This document shows positions 1 to 6,184 of a stretch of 8,106 nucleotides of DNA, piece after piece. The number at the start of each line of letters is the position of its first letter. Position 1 is the first letter of the stretch. The notes under the pieces are model-generated. The model ran no database searches, was not told the DNA's origin, and worked only from the letters and a program-made list of their open reading frames with translations. The stretch is from Myxococcales bacterium (GTDB lineage Bacteria > Myxococcota_C > UBA6777). Position numbers and translations under genes: made by a program. The stretch is taken from assembly GCA_027005175.1 (NCBI GenBank), contig JALTMC010000694.1, positions 3,966 to 12,071 on the forward strand, in the 5' to 3' direction.

Positions 1-3000
1 CGCATACACTCGCTTGCGAGTTTCAGCGCTTCTGCCTTTGCTGTCTTTGGCGCGGGCACGCAAAAAGTAAGTGCCCGCCTTGGGAAGTAGTAGTTTGCAT
101 CGCACCATCGTTTCTTTGGATTTGAATTGGCAAGTGGAAACCACTTTCTCGATAGATTGGTATCGAAAACTCCATCCTGAGCTACTTTTCACTGTGGTGC
201 GTTTGTTGGTGTGACGAATTGCCTCTACCAAAACGGCGATGCCTTTTTGACGCTTGCCTTTCGGGTCTACAGCAATGACACTTACGGTGATCTTTGTACC
301 TGCACGCACCATGGGCTTGTTTGGTTTCATCCCCAGATATAGTGCGGAAGGGTGGGCGATGATCGTTTTGCGGTTGGAGATGGCTTGTCTGTTTTTGTCC
401 ATTACTCTCGCTTCGAATACAAACCGACCAGGACCTTTGAATTCCCCCGGCTTGAGGGTGACCTTCACCTCTAGCTGTCCCTTGTTGTCGAGCTTAGAGT
501 TTCCACGTTTGAGCAGCGTAGAGTTTCGATATATCCTGTGATAATAGTGTCCGTATCTTCGGCGGAACCCTCCGTAGCCCCAACCATAAGAGCTGTATCG
601 GGGAACTCCAAAGGTCATCCCGGCGGGTTGATGAGGGGGACGGAAATCCCCTTGGTATCGTCGAAGTAGCCAGTGTACTTTGGCTCCTTTCATCGGAGCA
701 CCAAATGTGTATCGTCCTTCGATTGTCATACGTAGGCTCTCTTTGAAATAAAAAGGAGCTTGTCGCTTGGTTCGGACCGACACTTTGTATTCAGGTGTGC
801 GGTATGCCAGGACCTTAAACGTATGATAAATTCGATAGAGTCTTGGCTTTCTTTTGAGCCATGCATACAATCGATAGCTACCGAGATCTGTATCCTTGGG
901 TAGCTTGTAGGATAATCCAAAGGTTCCGCCGGGTTGTACCTTGAGGGTTCCACGTTTTACGATTTTGTATCGTGGAGAGCGGATCGTATATTGTAACTCC
1001 CCTTGAATGGAGTTCCCTTGGATGAGGCCACCTTTCGGCGTATTCGTGCGATACCTTAATATCCCTCGAATGTGTACGGTTTCACCGGGCTTGTGCGGGC
1101 TACGGTCTGTGAATACATAGTACTGTGGTTGGTGCTTTCTCGATTTTCTAGCCTTTCTTCCATAGCTAGTGAGATAGCCTGAGGCTCCACGCCCACCCGC
1201 ATTAATTTTGAGAAAGGTCTTGTCGCCTTTGAAAGATGCGATCAGGTAATAGGGACCTCCGCTGGATAACTTATTGCGTCCTGGAGCGACAGAGACCCCT
1301 TTGACTGAGCTTTTGCCAGTCCAAAGCTTTGCGCTTTTTCGAGAAGCTCCAAGTAAAGACATGGAGGCCCCTTGGACAGGCTCCCCTTTGTGGAAGGATG
1401 TCAACATGGAGACGATCTGACCGGGACCATACCGGGCGGTGAGTCCGAGGTTGGTTACGCGGATGATACCGGCCCGATGTGGCACCATATATCTTGACTG
1501 TGCCTTTAGATCATTGCTGCTCAACACAACAAGAACCCAACCTGGTTTTCCCGCCAATATCTTCTTTAAAGAGAGCTTGTATCTCCACTTCTTATTTCGT
1601 TTGGCCTGAGTCTGTCTTCTTTGATCGATCTCTGGCTTTAATCCATAGTAACGGACAGGGTCTTTCCTTCGAAACTTAGAGCTCTTTACTCGTTGAACAA
1701 GTGTTAAAGCTTTGTGTAGATTTCTTTGATTGATCGGTATCATTCGTATCCGTATTTTGAATATATTACGCATACGGATAGGCGCGATGTCTGACTCTCC
1801 ATATTCCAGGGTGGCAATACCTTGTTGTGGCATCCGAAGGTAGGGGCGATGGTCGCCGATGGCTATCTTGATCCGAAGGTCTTTACCCAACCGTTGCTTG
1901 TACTGATCTGTGAGGTCTTTACTTACGGCAACCCAGATGGATCTTCCTGCACGAAATCCATCCGGATTGCTGATTCTGATGCCTCTCCATGTTCGTCGAA
2001 CGATTGTACCTTTGCGTTTGGGCCTGACCACAACCAGTTTGTTGAGTGGTTGATTGTGTTTGAGATTGTTGTTGAACCAAATATAAATCGACGTTTTGGG
2101 ACGGCAGAATTTAAACAAATAGGCATACCAGTAGTAATTGGTACAGCGTTTGGAACGGAATCGAAGGGGACTGTATGTTCTGAATCGATGACGTATCGTT
2201 AGATCACTTCGCAAAGGACCTTCCGCACTTTTGGTTCCTCGCAAGATGCTCAAGACATACCTGGTCGCCAGAGGTAGGGGGCGTATCGCACGTATCACCA
2301 CCGTACGATGATGTTTCCAATTCGAAATACGCGACATGATCTTCTTGTCTTTTTTCCAAATCTTGGGGGAGAGCACTCGTACCGCGATGTTGCCCGAGTT
2401 GCTGTGCAATCGCAAATGACTCTGTAAGGATCCCAGGTTTATCTTTTGGTTGAGTTCAAATGCGAGCCATGGAGTGCTATTCACCGCGTCATAAGGAAGT
2501 CGTCGGATCCAACGTAACCTTGGAGTTTCAAAAGAAAAGGTGAATTCCTTTCGCAACATCCCCCCCAGCACCGATCTTGTTCCTTTGGGGATCACAACTC
2601 GGACTTTGGTGGAGTAAGGGATTCTCCCCTTGGGTTCAAAGACAATGGTTTTTGTACCGAGCCATCGGAATCGTCCTGTTAATGTCGGTTTGATGATGAG
2701 AGGGACCTTGGATGCACGGACTTCTTTGAGACCACTCAATGGGACCATCGGTTGGCTGAATGTTACTTTGATGTTTTGCACACCACGCATCTTGCCTTTG
2801 GGAGACACCCGAACCACTCGCAAGCTTCCTACCTTGGGTTGCCTTGGTCTGACTTTCGGTCTCTTGGGTTGTGCGGGGGGGGGAAATGCAATCGCAGTGC
2901 GCTTACCCACAGTGGTAGGAGGCTTGGGACCCGGTCGAAATCGGAATCGGACTTCATCTCCGTGTGCACGCATGGGAGGCAGTCCTGCAAATGGGTCAAG

Positions 3001-3144
3001 CGATGGTGTGGCTTCTTGCCTACCTGGAGATCTCTTGGAGCCGGTTGGGCTTGGGGTTTGGGCCAACCCCCACCTCAGCAACAACCCTGTACAAAGTAAG
3101 CCCGTCGATACCGATAATATGGTCCAAAAGCGGTGTCTGTTCAT
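1..3144 (-). CDS. Alpha-2-macroglobulin-like exported protein (partial; C-terminus beyond left edge)
   Basis: The frame is open for 1048 codons from the ATG at 3144 to the window edge. A GAGG/AAGG Shine-Dalgarno stretch lies just upstream, and an in-frame TAG sits nine codons before the start. Residues 1-29 form a signal peptide: basic MNRHR, a hydrophobic core, then GLA before QT, which suits signal peptidase I. Cys18 is not in a proper lipobox. A Pro/Arg-rich linker (about 30-104) follows, then an Ig-like domain (about 105-210) resembling those at the front of large bacterial A2M proteins. The clearest mark is FTDRSPHKPGETVHIRG near 678-694, the macroglobulin-domain signature of a tension or ligand-facing strand (FTDR...YKPGE type). 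YRTPEYKVSV at 781-790 matches the PEYKV segment that follows in this family. Family members are periplasmic or surface protease traps, often 1500-2000 residues long. The bait and thioester (CxEQ) regions would lie beyond the edge, so trapping chemistry cannot be judged. The protein is strikingly rich in Arg and Lys. Family call fairly sure; function inferred. Confidence 0.82.
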   Translation of the reverse strand, partial: MNRHRFWTILSVSTGLLCTGLLLRWGLAQTPSPTGSKRSPGRQEATPSLDPFAGLPPMRAHGDEVRFRFRPGPKPPTTVGKRTAIAFPPPAQPKRPKVRPRQPKVGSLRVVRVSPKGKMRGVQNIKVTFSQPMVPLSGLKEVRASKVPLIIKPTLTGRFRWLGTKTIVFEPKGRIPYSTKVRVVIPKGTRSVLGGMLRKEFTFSFETPRLRWIRRLPYDAVNSTPWLAFELNQKINLGSLQSHLRLHSNSGNIAVRVLSPKIWKKDKKIMSRISNWKHHRTVVIRAIRPLPLATRYVLSILRGTKSAEGPLRSDLTIRHRFRTYSPLRFRSKRCTNYYWYAYLFKFCRPKTSIYIWFNNNLKHNQPLNKLVVVRPKRKGTIVRRTWRGIRISNPDGFRAGRSIWVAVSKDLTDQYKQRLGKDLRIKIAIGDHRPYLRMPQQGIATLEYGESDIAPIRMRNIFKIRIRMIPINQRNLHKALTLVQRVKSSKFRRKDPVRYYGLKPEIDQRRQTQAKRNKKWRYKLSLKKILAGKPGWVLVVLSSNDLKAQSRYMVPHRAGIIRVTNLGLTARYGPGQIVSMLTSFHKGEPVQGASMSLLGASRKSAKLWTGKSSVKGVSVAPGRNKLSSGGPYYLIASFKGDKTFLKINAGGRGASGYLTSYGRKARKSRKHQPQYYVFTDRSPHKPGETVHIRGILRYRTNTPKGGLIQGNSIQGELQYTIRSPRYKIVKRGTLKVQPGGTFGLSYKLPKDTDLGSYRLYAWLKRKPRLYRIYHTFKVLAYRTPEYKVSVRTKRQAPFYFKESLRMTIEGRYTFGAPMKGAKVHWLLRRYQGDFRPPHQPAGMTFGVPRYSSYGWGYGGFRRRYGHYYHRIYRNSTLLKRGNSKLDNKGQLEVKVTLKPGEFKGPGRFVFEARVMDKNRQAISNRKTIIAHPSALYLGMKPNKPMVRAGTKITVSVIAVDPKGKRQKGIAVLVEAIRHTNKRTTVKSSSGWSFRYQSIEKVVSTCQFKSKETMVRCKLLLPKAGTYFLRARAKDSKGRSAETRKRVYA
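2875..2883. repeat. Homopolymer of nine G (C on the coding strand) inside the A2M-like gene
   Basis: Nine consecutive G on the plus strand are read as three Pro codons (residues 88-90) in the Pro-rich linker of the macroglobulin-like gene. In the present length the gene is in frame. Losing one base brings an in-frame TAG at 2829-2831, about 17 codons later. Gaining one brings a TGA at 2636-2638. The tract is therefore a possible slippage site that could turn the gene off, though length variation itself is not shown by one sequence. Confidence 0.6.
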
Positions 3145-3283
3145 CCTTATCCCTCGTTTTTTGTGAGCCTACCATTCCCTACATGGAATTGATTGGAACG
3201 ATGACACACACAAATGGGTTTAGACAAGACGCTCTTTCCATTCTTTGCTTGTTGACTTTGGTACGCTTGCTTGGTTTGGAGTA
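3145..3283. other. Intergenic gap between tetR and the A2M-like gene
   Basis: The 139 bp between the tetR stop and the macroglobulin-like start contain no convincing rho-independent terminator. I also find no good sigma70 promoter on the minus strand. The gap is long enough to hold a promoter, so independent transcription of the large gene is possible, but read-through from alkB-tetR cannot be excluded. Only the Shine-Dalgarno sequence close to 3144 is clear. Confidence 0.4.
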
Positions 3284-3844
3284 TTAAGGAAGGGGGGAGA
3301 GTAAGGGAGCGAGCTGCTGGAGTAACTCTTTGTGGTCCGTTGTATGGACATTTTCAGGGTCCATCATCTCCTGCAATAACATGCCAAACAGAGTACTTAA
3401 AATCACAGTCGAAATACCTTTGGATGGAATTCCAAGCTCCGTCAACAACGTGTTGCGGTAACTTTGGATCACTTGAGACAGAACATTGTTCGTTGGATCG
3501 GGCTTATGTCTATAGTAGTCTATCGAAATCAAAAGCAGCTTTTGGAAGTGGTCTGTCTCATCTTCAACAAATTGGAAGAGGATACCTAGCTTCTCCTGTA
3601 ACGTCTCTCCTTGAGAGACAAGGGCAGTTGCGGCTGTTATATCGCGCTCTCCCAGCCAGCGAACCATCTGCACAAAAAGCTCTTCTTTGTTTCGAAAATA
3701 GTGATACAGCGTTCCTGTGGAGACTTTGAGTTCCTTGCCTAGCTCCCTCATGGTTATGGCACTATAGCCACGTTGTGCCCAGAGATCAAAACATCCGGCT
3801 AACAACTCTACTCGTTTTTTATCGTGATCCACTATCTTTGGCAT
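3284..3844 (-). CDS. TetR/AcrR-family transcriptional regulator
   Basis: This 186-residue protein has the usual TetR length and layout. The N-terminal DNA-binding domain spans about 8-56. Its helix-turn-helix is seen in GYSAITMRELGKELKVSTGT (26-45), followed by the family's LYHYFRNKEELF (46-57). The remaining 130 residues are helical and would form the ligand-binding and dimer domain; they are too variable to name the ligand. The gene starts 33 bp after the alkB stop on the same strand, so co-transcription is likely. TetR-type repressors adjacent to alkB genes in other bacteria (the AlkX/AlkU type of actinobacterial alkane operons) respond to alkane products such as fatty acids and regulate their own operon. 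The same role is inferred here, not shown. The Shine-Dalgarno sequence is weak (purine-rich AGAAAAG), which suggests low translation. The start at 3844 is the only sensible one because the homology begins right after it. Confidence 0.93.
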   Translation of the reverse strand: MPKIVDHDKKRVELLAGCFDLWAQRGYSAITMRELGKELKVSTGTLYHYFRNKEELFVQMVRWLGERDITAATALVSQGETLQEKLGILFQFVEDETDHFQKLLLISIDYYRHKPDPTNNVLSQVIQSYRNTLLTELGIPSKGISTVILSTLFGMLLQEMMDPENVHTTDHKELLQQLAPLLSPLP

Positions 3845-3877
3845 ATATTCTTTTCTGTTTCTTCTACTTGTGTGTTT

Positions 3878-4972
3878 TTAGTTGAGAGCGACTTTTAGGG
3901 ATGGTGAAACCTCGGCTTCTGCGGGTCGTTCCATACGGGCTTGGTAGTTGGCGATCTGGCGATGCATCACATAAAACCAAAGTGGCGGGATCGTTGCGAG
4001 TATCATCATACCAGGGTAGCCTGTGGGGAGTTGAGGACTCTCATCAAAATGACGCAACACCTGGTATTTCCTGTTGGCGTGTGCATGGTGGTCTGAATGT
4101 CGTGTTAGCTCAAACAATAGCGCACGACCAATGGAGCGGTTGGAGTTCCACGAATGAATCGGCAAGACTCTCTCATATCGTCCCGTGTCCTTGCGTTGTC
4201 GAGTCAAACCATAATGCTCAAGATAATTGATCGTCTCCAACAATAAGATTCCCATGCTTGCTACGAGCATCCATGCCAACAAAGCGGCTCCACCCAAGAA
4301 CAAATATACCCCGACCAGCGCTGCGATTTCGAGCACATGGTATTGCAACATCTCATTGCGCCAACTGAACCATGACTTGCCTTTGCGAGAGAGCCTGTGA
4401 TTTTCTATCTTCCAAGCAGAGAGGTAGCCAAACACAACGGAACGAAGCCAGAACGCATATAGAGTTTCCCCATATCTTGCTGTTGCTGGATCATCCGGAG
4501 TCCCCACACGTTTGTGGTGACCCCGATTGTGTTCGATAAAAAAGTGCATATACAGTGTGCTCAACAAAAGCCCCTTTGCCATCCATTGCTCATACCCATT
4601 CTTTCGATGACCCAACTCATGCGCTACATTGATCCCATAGGTTCCGCAAGCGATCCCCATGCTCAGAGTCGCACCTATTAAACCCAATGTATCCATCTGA
4701 CCTGTTGATACACTCCAAAGGTAATAAAACAATACTAGGTATTGCAAAGGCATGACTACATACACAATGCCATCGTAAATCTTATTGTCGAGAGCACTTT
4801 GCGTCTCTTCTTCTGTCATGTTGTCGGGCGAGCCTTTTGTAAATAGCTCTACCAACGGGACAATCACAAATGCAAAAATAGGCACATTAAATGCCCACCA
4901 ACCCCCTACATAGATTGTCGATGCTGTCAACGGAAGAAAGATCAACGTGCTTGCGTAACGAAATGCTCCCAT
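3878..4972 (-). CDS. alkB: Alkane 1-monooxygenase (membrane non-heme di-iron hydroxylase)
   Basis: This 364-residue integral membrane enzyme hydroxylates the terminal carbon of n-alkanes using O2 and electrons passed by rubredoxin. All the family histidine motifs are present and intact: HELGHRK at 118-124, EHNRGHHKRVGTPDDP at 147-162, NYLEHYGL at 249-256, and LTRHSDHHA at 289-297. HSWNSN at 273-278 is also typical of AlkB. These histidines are the expected ligands of the two iron atoms. Hydrophobic stretches near 8-45, 70-110, 135-146, 172-187, 213-246 and 322-337 fit about six membrane helices. The length is slightly below the common 380-410 residues, and the C-terminal tail is short with no fused rubredoxin. 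The start at 4972 has a strong GAGGAG Shine-Dalgarno six bases upstream. A tetR gene follows 33 bp downstream. No rubredoxin or rubredoxin reductase gene is in view. The chain length accepted cannot be read from the sequence. Confidence 0.95.
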   Translation of the reverse strand: MGAFRYASTLIFLPLTASTIYVGGWWAFNVPIFAFVIVPLVELFTKGSPDNMTEEETQSALDNKIYDGIVYVVMPLQYLVLFYYLWSVSTGQMDTLGLIGATLSMGIACGTYGINVAHELGHRKNGYEQWMAKGLLLSTLYMHFFIEHNRGHHKRVGTPDDPATARYGETLYAFWLRSVVFGYLSAWKIENHRLSRKGKSWFSWRNEMLQYHVLEIAALVGVYLFLGGAALLAWMLVASMGILLLETINYLEHYGLTRQRKDTGRYERVLPIHSWNSNRSIGRALLFELTRHSDHHAHANRKYQVLRHFDESPQLPTGYPGMMILATIPPLWFYVMHRQIANYQARMERPAEAEVSPSLKVALN

Positions 4973-4979
4973 CGTCTTC

Positions 4980-4985
4980 TCCTCA
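4980..4985 (-). promoter_or_regulatory. Strong ribosome binding site of alkB
   Basis: On the minus strand, GAGGAG precedes the alkB ATG with good spacing (GAGGAGAAGACG then ATG). This fixes the start at 4972. It contrasts with the weak purine-rich site of the downstream tetR, which would give much more enzyme than regulator from one message. Confidence 0.75.
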
Positions 4986-5032
4986 AAAATTTAAGATGCT
5001 GAACTGTATAGGTCTTTTGTCGAACGTTTGTT

Positions 5033-5061
5033 ATGTTAACTAACTTTCTCCGCTGCGTCAA
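5033..5061 (-). promoter_or_regulatory. Candidate sigma70-type promoter of alkB-tetR
   Basis: Reading the minus strand, TTGACG (5061-5056) is followed after exactly 17 bases by TAACAT (5038-5033). These match the -35 consensus in five of six positions and the -10 in four of six. Transcription would start about 50 bases before the alkB ATG. An alternative -10-like TATACA at 5010-5005 lacks a good partner and would need an activator. The -10 box lies inside the imperfect palindrome GTTAGTTAACATAAC (5044-5030), so a bound repressor would block the polymerase. Confidence 0.5.
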
Positions 5062-5075
5062 GTTTTATTTGAACT

Positions 5076-5108
5076 AACAGGTGTCATGCTTTAATCAACA
5101 GGTCTCAT
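5076..5108 (+). promoter_or_regulatory. Two direct 12-mers with 21-bp period upstream of the alkB promoter
   Basis: AACAGGTGTCAT (5076-5087) and AACAGGTCTCAT (5097-5108) differ at one base. Their starts are 21 bp apart, two turns of the helix, so both would face the same side of the DNA. They lie just upstream of the proposed -35 box of alkB, where an activator of the AraC type commonly binds as tandem half-sites. No such activator is encoded in the window, so its identity is unknown. Confidence 0.5.
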
Positions 5109-5170
5109 ATTATGTAAACTAAATACAGTATATCTCTTTTTTGAAAGTTGAGTGGGTCGTTGCTCTATTG

Positions 5171-5246
5171 GAAGGAGTGTTGCTTTATCGGGATGGGAGT
5201 TCGAAGGAGTGTTGCTTTATCGGGATGGGAGTTCGAAGGAGTGTTG
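5171..5246. repeat. 32-bp tandem repeat, 2.4 copies, after the membrane-protein gene
   Basis: The unit beginning GAAGGAGTGTTGC and ending GGGAGTTC occurs twice without change (5171-5202, 5203-5234). A 12-base partial copy follows (5235-5246). A degenerate copy may precede it (TTGCTCTATTGG near 5160). On the minus strand the array begins six bases after the stop codon of the membrane-protein gene, so it would be in that gene's 3' untranslated region. No stable hairpin or T-run is evident, so it is not an obvious terminator. Confidence 0.9.
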
Positions 5247-5251
5247 AATTT

Positions 5252-5887
5252 TTAGGATCTGCTGCCGAAGTAGAAGAATATGAAGAGAAAGGCAGTGCGT
5301 TGAAGTTCTTTTTGGACAGGGATTTCGACCTGGAAGGGGATGGTGATGATGATAATGAGGCTGGCAAGGAGGACGAGGATGGCTTTTGCCTCTCTGAGGT
5401 GTTGGAATACTTTGGATGTGTTGTTTGGTCTGCTTTGAAAGAAGGCGTTGAGGAGGCGTCCTACGAAGAAGCCGGCGAGAGAGAGCATGGGAAAGAAGGC
5501 GCGATCATCCCAGATGGAGGAGTCGGCTCCATTGATCCATTTGTAGGCGAAGAACCCGCAGGTTCCGAGGAAGGAGAGGATGATGAGCCAGCGCACGGTG
5601 CCTCGTGGCAGATGAAGAGGTTGTGGTTTTTGTGTGTGGGGGGAGGGGGATCTATGGCGTTGACGGCTGGCAAAGTAATATCCGAGAACGGCATAGTTGA
5701 CCATCCAGAGATACCAGAAGGTTGATTCGGGGAGTTTGTGGTTGAGGATGAGTGCGGTCATCAAAGAGCCAAAGATCGTGAGTGCAAGGAGCGCTCGAAT
5801 TGACCCGTGAGGTAAGCCTAGGGGAGGGCGAAGTGTTGGATCGGAAGGTGTGTTGTCCATGTTTGGATCGGAAGGTGTGTTGTCCAT
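5252..5887 (-). CDS. Unrecognised multi-pass membrane protein with internal repeats
   Basis: I do not recognise this 211-residue protein. It has about six hydrophobic segments: 28-48, 56-73, 97-117, 131-149, 167-185 and 199-208. They appear to come in pairs. LGLPHGSIRALLALTIFG (23-40) closely matches LHLPRGTVRWLIILSFLG (91-108), and the third pair begins with REAKAILVLLASL (165-177). The ends of pairs one and three also agree: YYFASR (70-75) and FYFGSR (205-210). A Ser/Pro/His-rich hydrophilic loop (about 76-92) separates pairs one and two. There are no catalytic motifs. The ATG at 5887 is chosen for its AGGAG Shine-Dalgarno six bases upstream. The frame stays open to an ATG at 6067, but that 60-residue extension lacks such a site and is Lys/His-rich without matching features. 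The start is tandemly duplicated, so translation from 5860 is also conceivable. The TPR-protein gene lies divergently upstream. A real gene is likely; function unknown. Confidence 0.72.
   Translation of the reverse strand: MDNTPSDPNMDNTPSDPTLRPPLGLPHGSIRALLALTIFGSLMTALILNHKLPESTFWYLWMVNYAVLGYYFASRQRHRSPSPHTQKPQPLHLPRGTVRWLIILSFLGTCGFFAYKWINGADSSIWDDRAFFPMLSLAGFFVGRLLNAFFQSRPNNTSKVFQHLREAKAILVLLASLIIIITIPFQVEIPVQKELQRTAFLFIFFYFGSRS
5834..5887. repeat. 27-bp tandem duplication covering the start codon of the membrane-protein gene
   Basis: Two adjacent 27-bp copies (5834-5860 and 5861-5887) differ only in their first two bases. Translated on the minus strand, they give MDNTPSDPN then MDNTPSDPT, so the start codon itself is duplicated. 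Only the outer ATG has the AGGAG ribosome site at good distance. Confidence 0.9.
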
Positions 5888-5891
5888 GTTG

Positions 5892-5899
5892 AACTCCTG
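5892..5899 (-). promoter_or_regulatory. Ribosome binding site of the membrane-protein gene
   Basis: CAGGAG followed by TTCAAC and ATG on the minus strand is a near-ideal Shine-Dalgarno arrangement. It decides for the start at 5887 over the longer reading from 6067. Confidence 0.7.
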
Positions 5900-5973
5900 T
5901 GAGGGGTTGTTTGTTGTTTTGGTCAGTGAACAAAGGGGTGAATGTTTTGAAAAGTTGTGTCGAAATGAAAAAC

Positions 5974-6003
5974 AGTATAGCTTAAGTTTGAGGTGTAAGT
6001 CGA
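5974..6003 (-). promoter_or_regulatory. Candidate promoter of the membrane-protein gene
   Basis: On the minus strand TCGACT (6003-5998) and TATACT (5979-5974) are separated by 18 bases, matching four and five of the six consensus positions. Transcription would start about 80 bases before the ATG at 5887. If this promoter is right, the longer reading from 6067 could not be translated from its message. Confidence 0.42.
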
Positions 6004-6184
6004 AGGATGTGGCATGTTTGCCTGTGTATTCTTTCACCTTTTGATTCATTCTTTTCCATCCTGGCATGATGTTGGGGCAGTGGTGAGTGATGAAGTCCTG
6101 TGTGGGTCAAAGGAGTTCCTTCTTTTGGGGGGCTTTGGGTTACCGAGTATGGCCTGTGACGAAGATATGACATGGAGAATGATG

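Larger units (their letters stand above)
5030..5122 (-). repeat. Three copies of a TTAGTT..ATAA motif in the alkB control region
   Basis: On the minus strand three related 14-mers occur: TTAGTTTACATAAT (5122-5109), TTAGTTCAAATAAA (5077-5064) and TTAGTTAACATAAC (5043-5030). The last, with one more G, forms the imperfect palindrome GTTAnnTnAnnTAAC and covers the proposed -10 box. They look like binding sites for one regulator, and the TetR protein of the same operon is the natural candidate. The sequence is AT-rich, so some similarity could be chance. Confidence 0.45.
4973..5251. other. Intergenic region upstream of alkB
   Basis: This 279-bp gap carries the alkB leader, the proposed promoter, the two repeat families of the control region, and the 32-bp tandem repeats near its right end. 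The half nearest alkB is clearly AT-richer than the flanking genes, as expected of a regulatory region. A TATACT at 5131-5126 on the minus strand could be another -10 box, but no good -35 box accompanies it. Confidence 0.6.
5888..6184. other. Divergent intergenic region between the membrane-protein and TPR genes
   Basis: About 297 bp separate the two divergent starts. On the minus strand a plausible promoter and ribosome site serve the membrane protein. On the plus strand the best I can see is TTGATT (6041-6046) with CATGAT 18 bases later (6065-6070), which is weak. No shared operator palindrome, RNA gene or terminator stands out. Confidence 0.45.

Noticed and set aside
2630-3166. Overlapping plus-strand open frames within 2630-3287
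   Set aside because: They lie opposite the macroglobulin-like gene, which is open for 1048 codons with a signal peptide and family motifs. The plus-strand translations show no domain and have no good start sites.
3845-3877. A separate tetR promoter between alkB and tetR
   Set aside because: The gap is only 33 bp and too short for a full promoter of its own; nothing resembling -35 and -10 boxes is visible within it.
3901-4230. A plus-strand open frame opposite alkB
   Set aside because: It overlaps the intact histidine motifs of AlkB on the other strand, and its own translation has no recognisable features.
5141-5725. A 194-codon open frame on the plus strand, acidic
   Set aside because: It runs antisense to the membrane-protein gene, whose minus-strand reading shows regular hydrophobic helices and a strong ribosome site. 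The plus reading has no ribosome site at its start and is an antisense shadow plus translated tandem repeats.
5888-6067. N-terminal extension of the membrane protein to an ATG at 6067
   Set aside because: The frame is open, but the extra 60 residues have no matching features, no Shine-Dalgarno sequence precedes 6067, a candidate promoter lies inside the extension, and a near-ideal ribosome site precedes the ATG at 5887.
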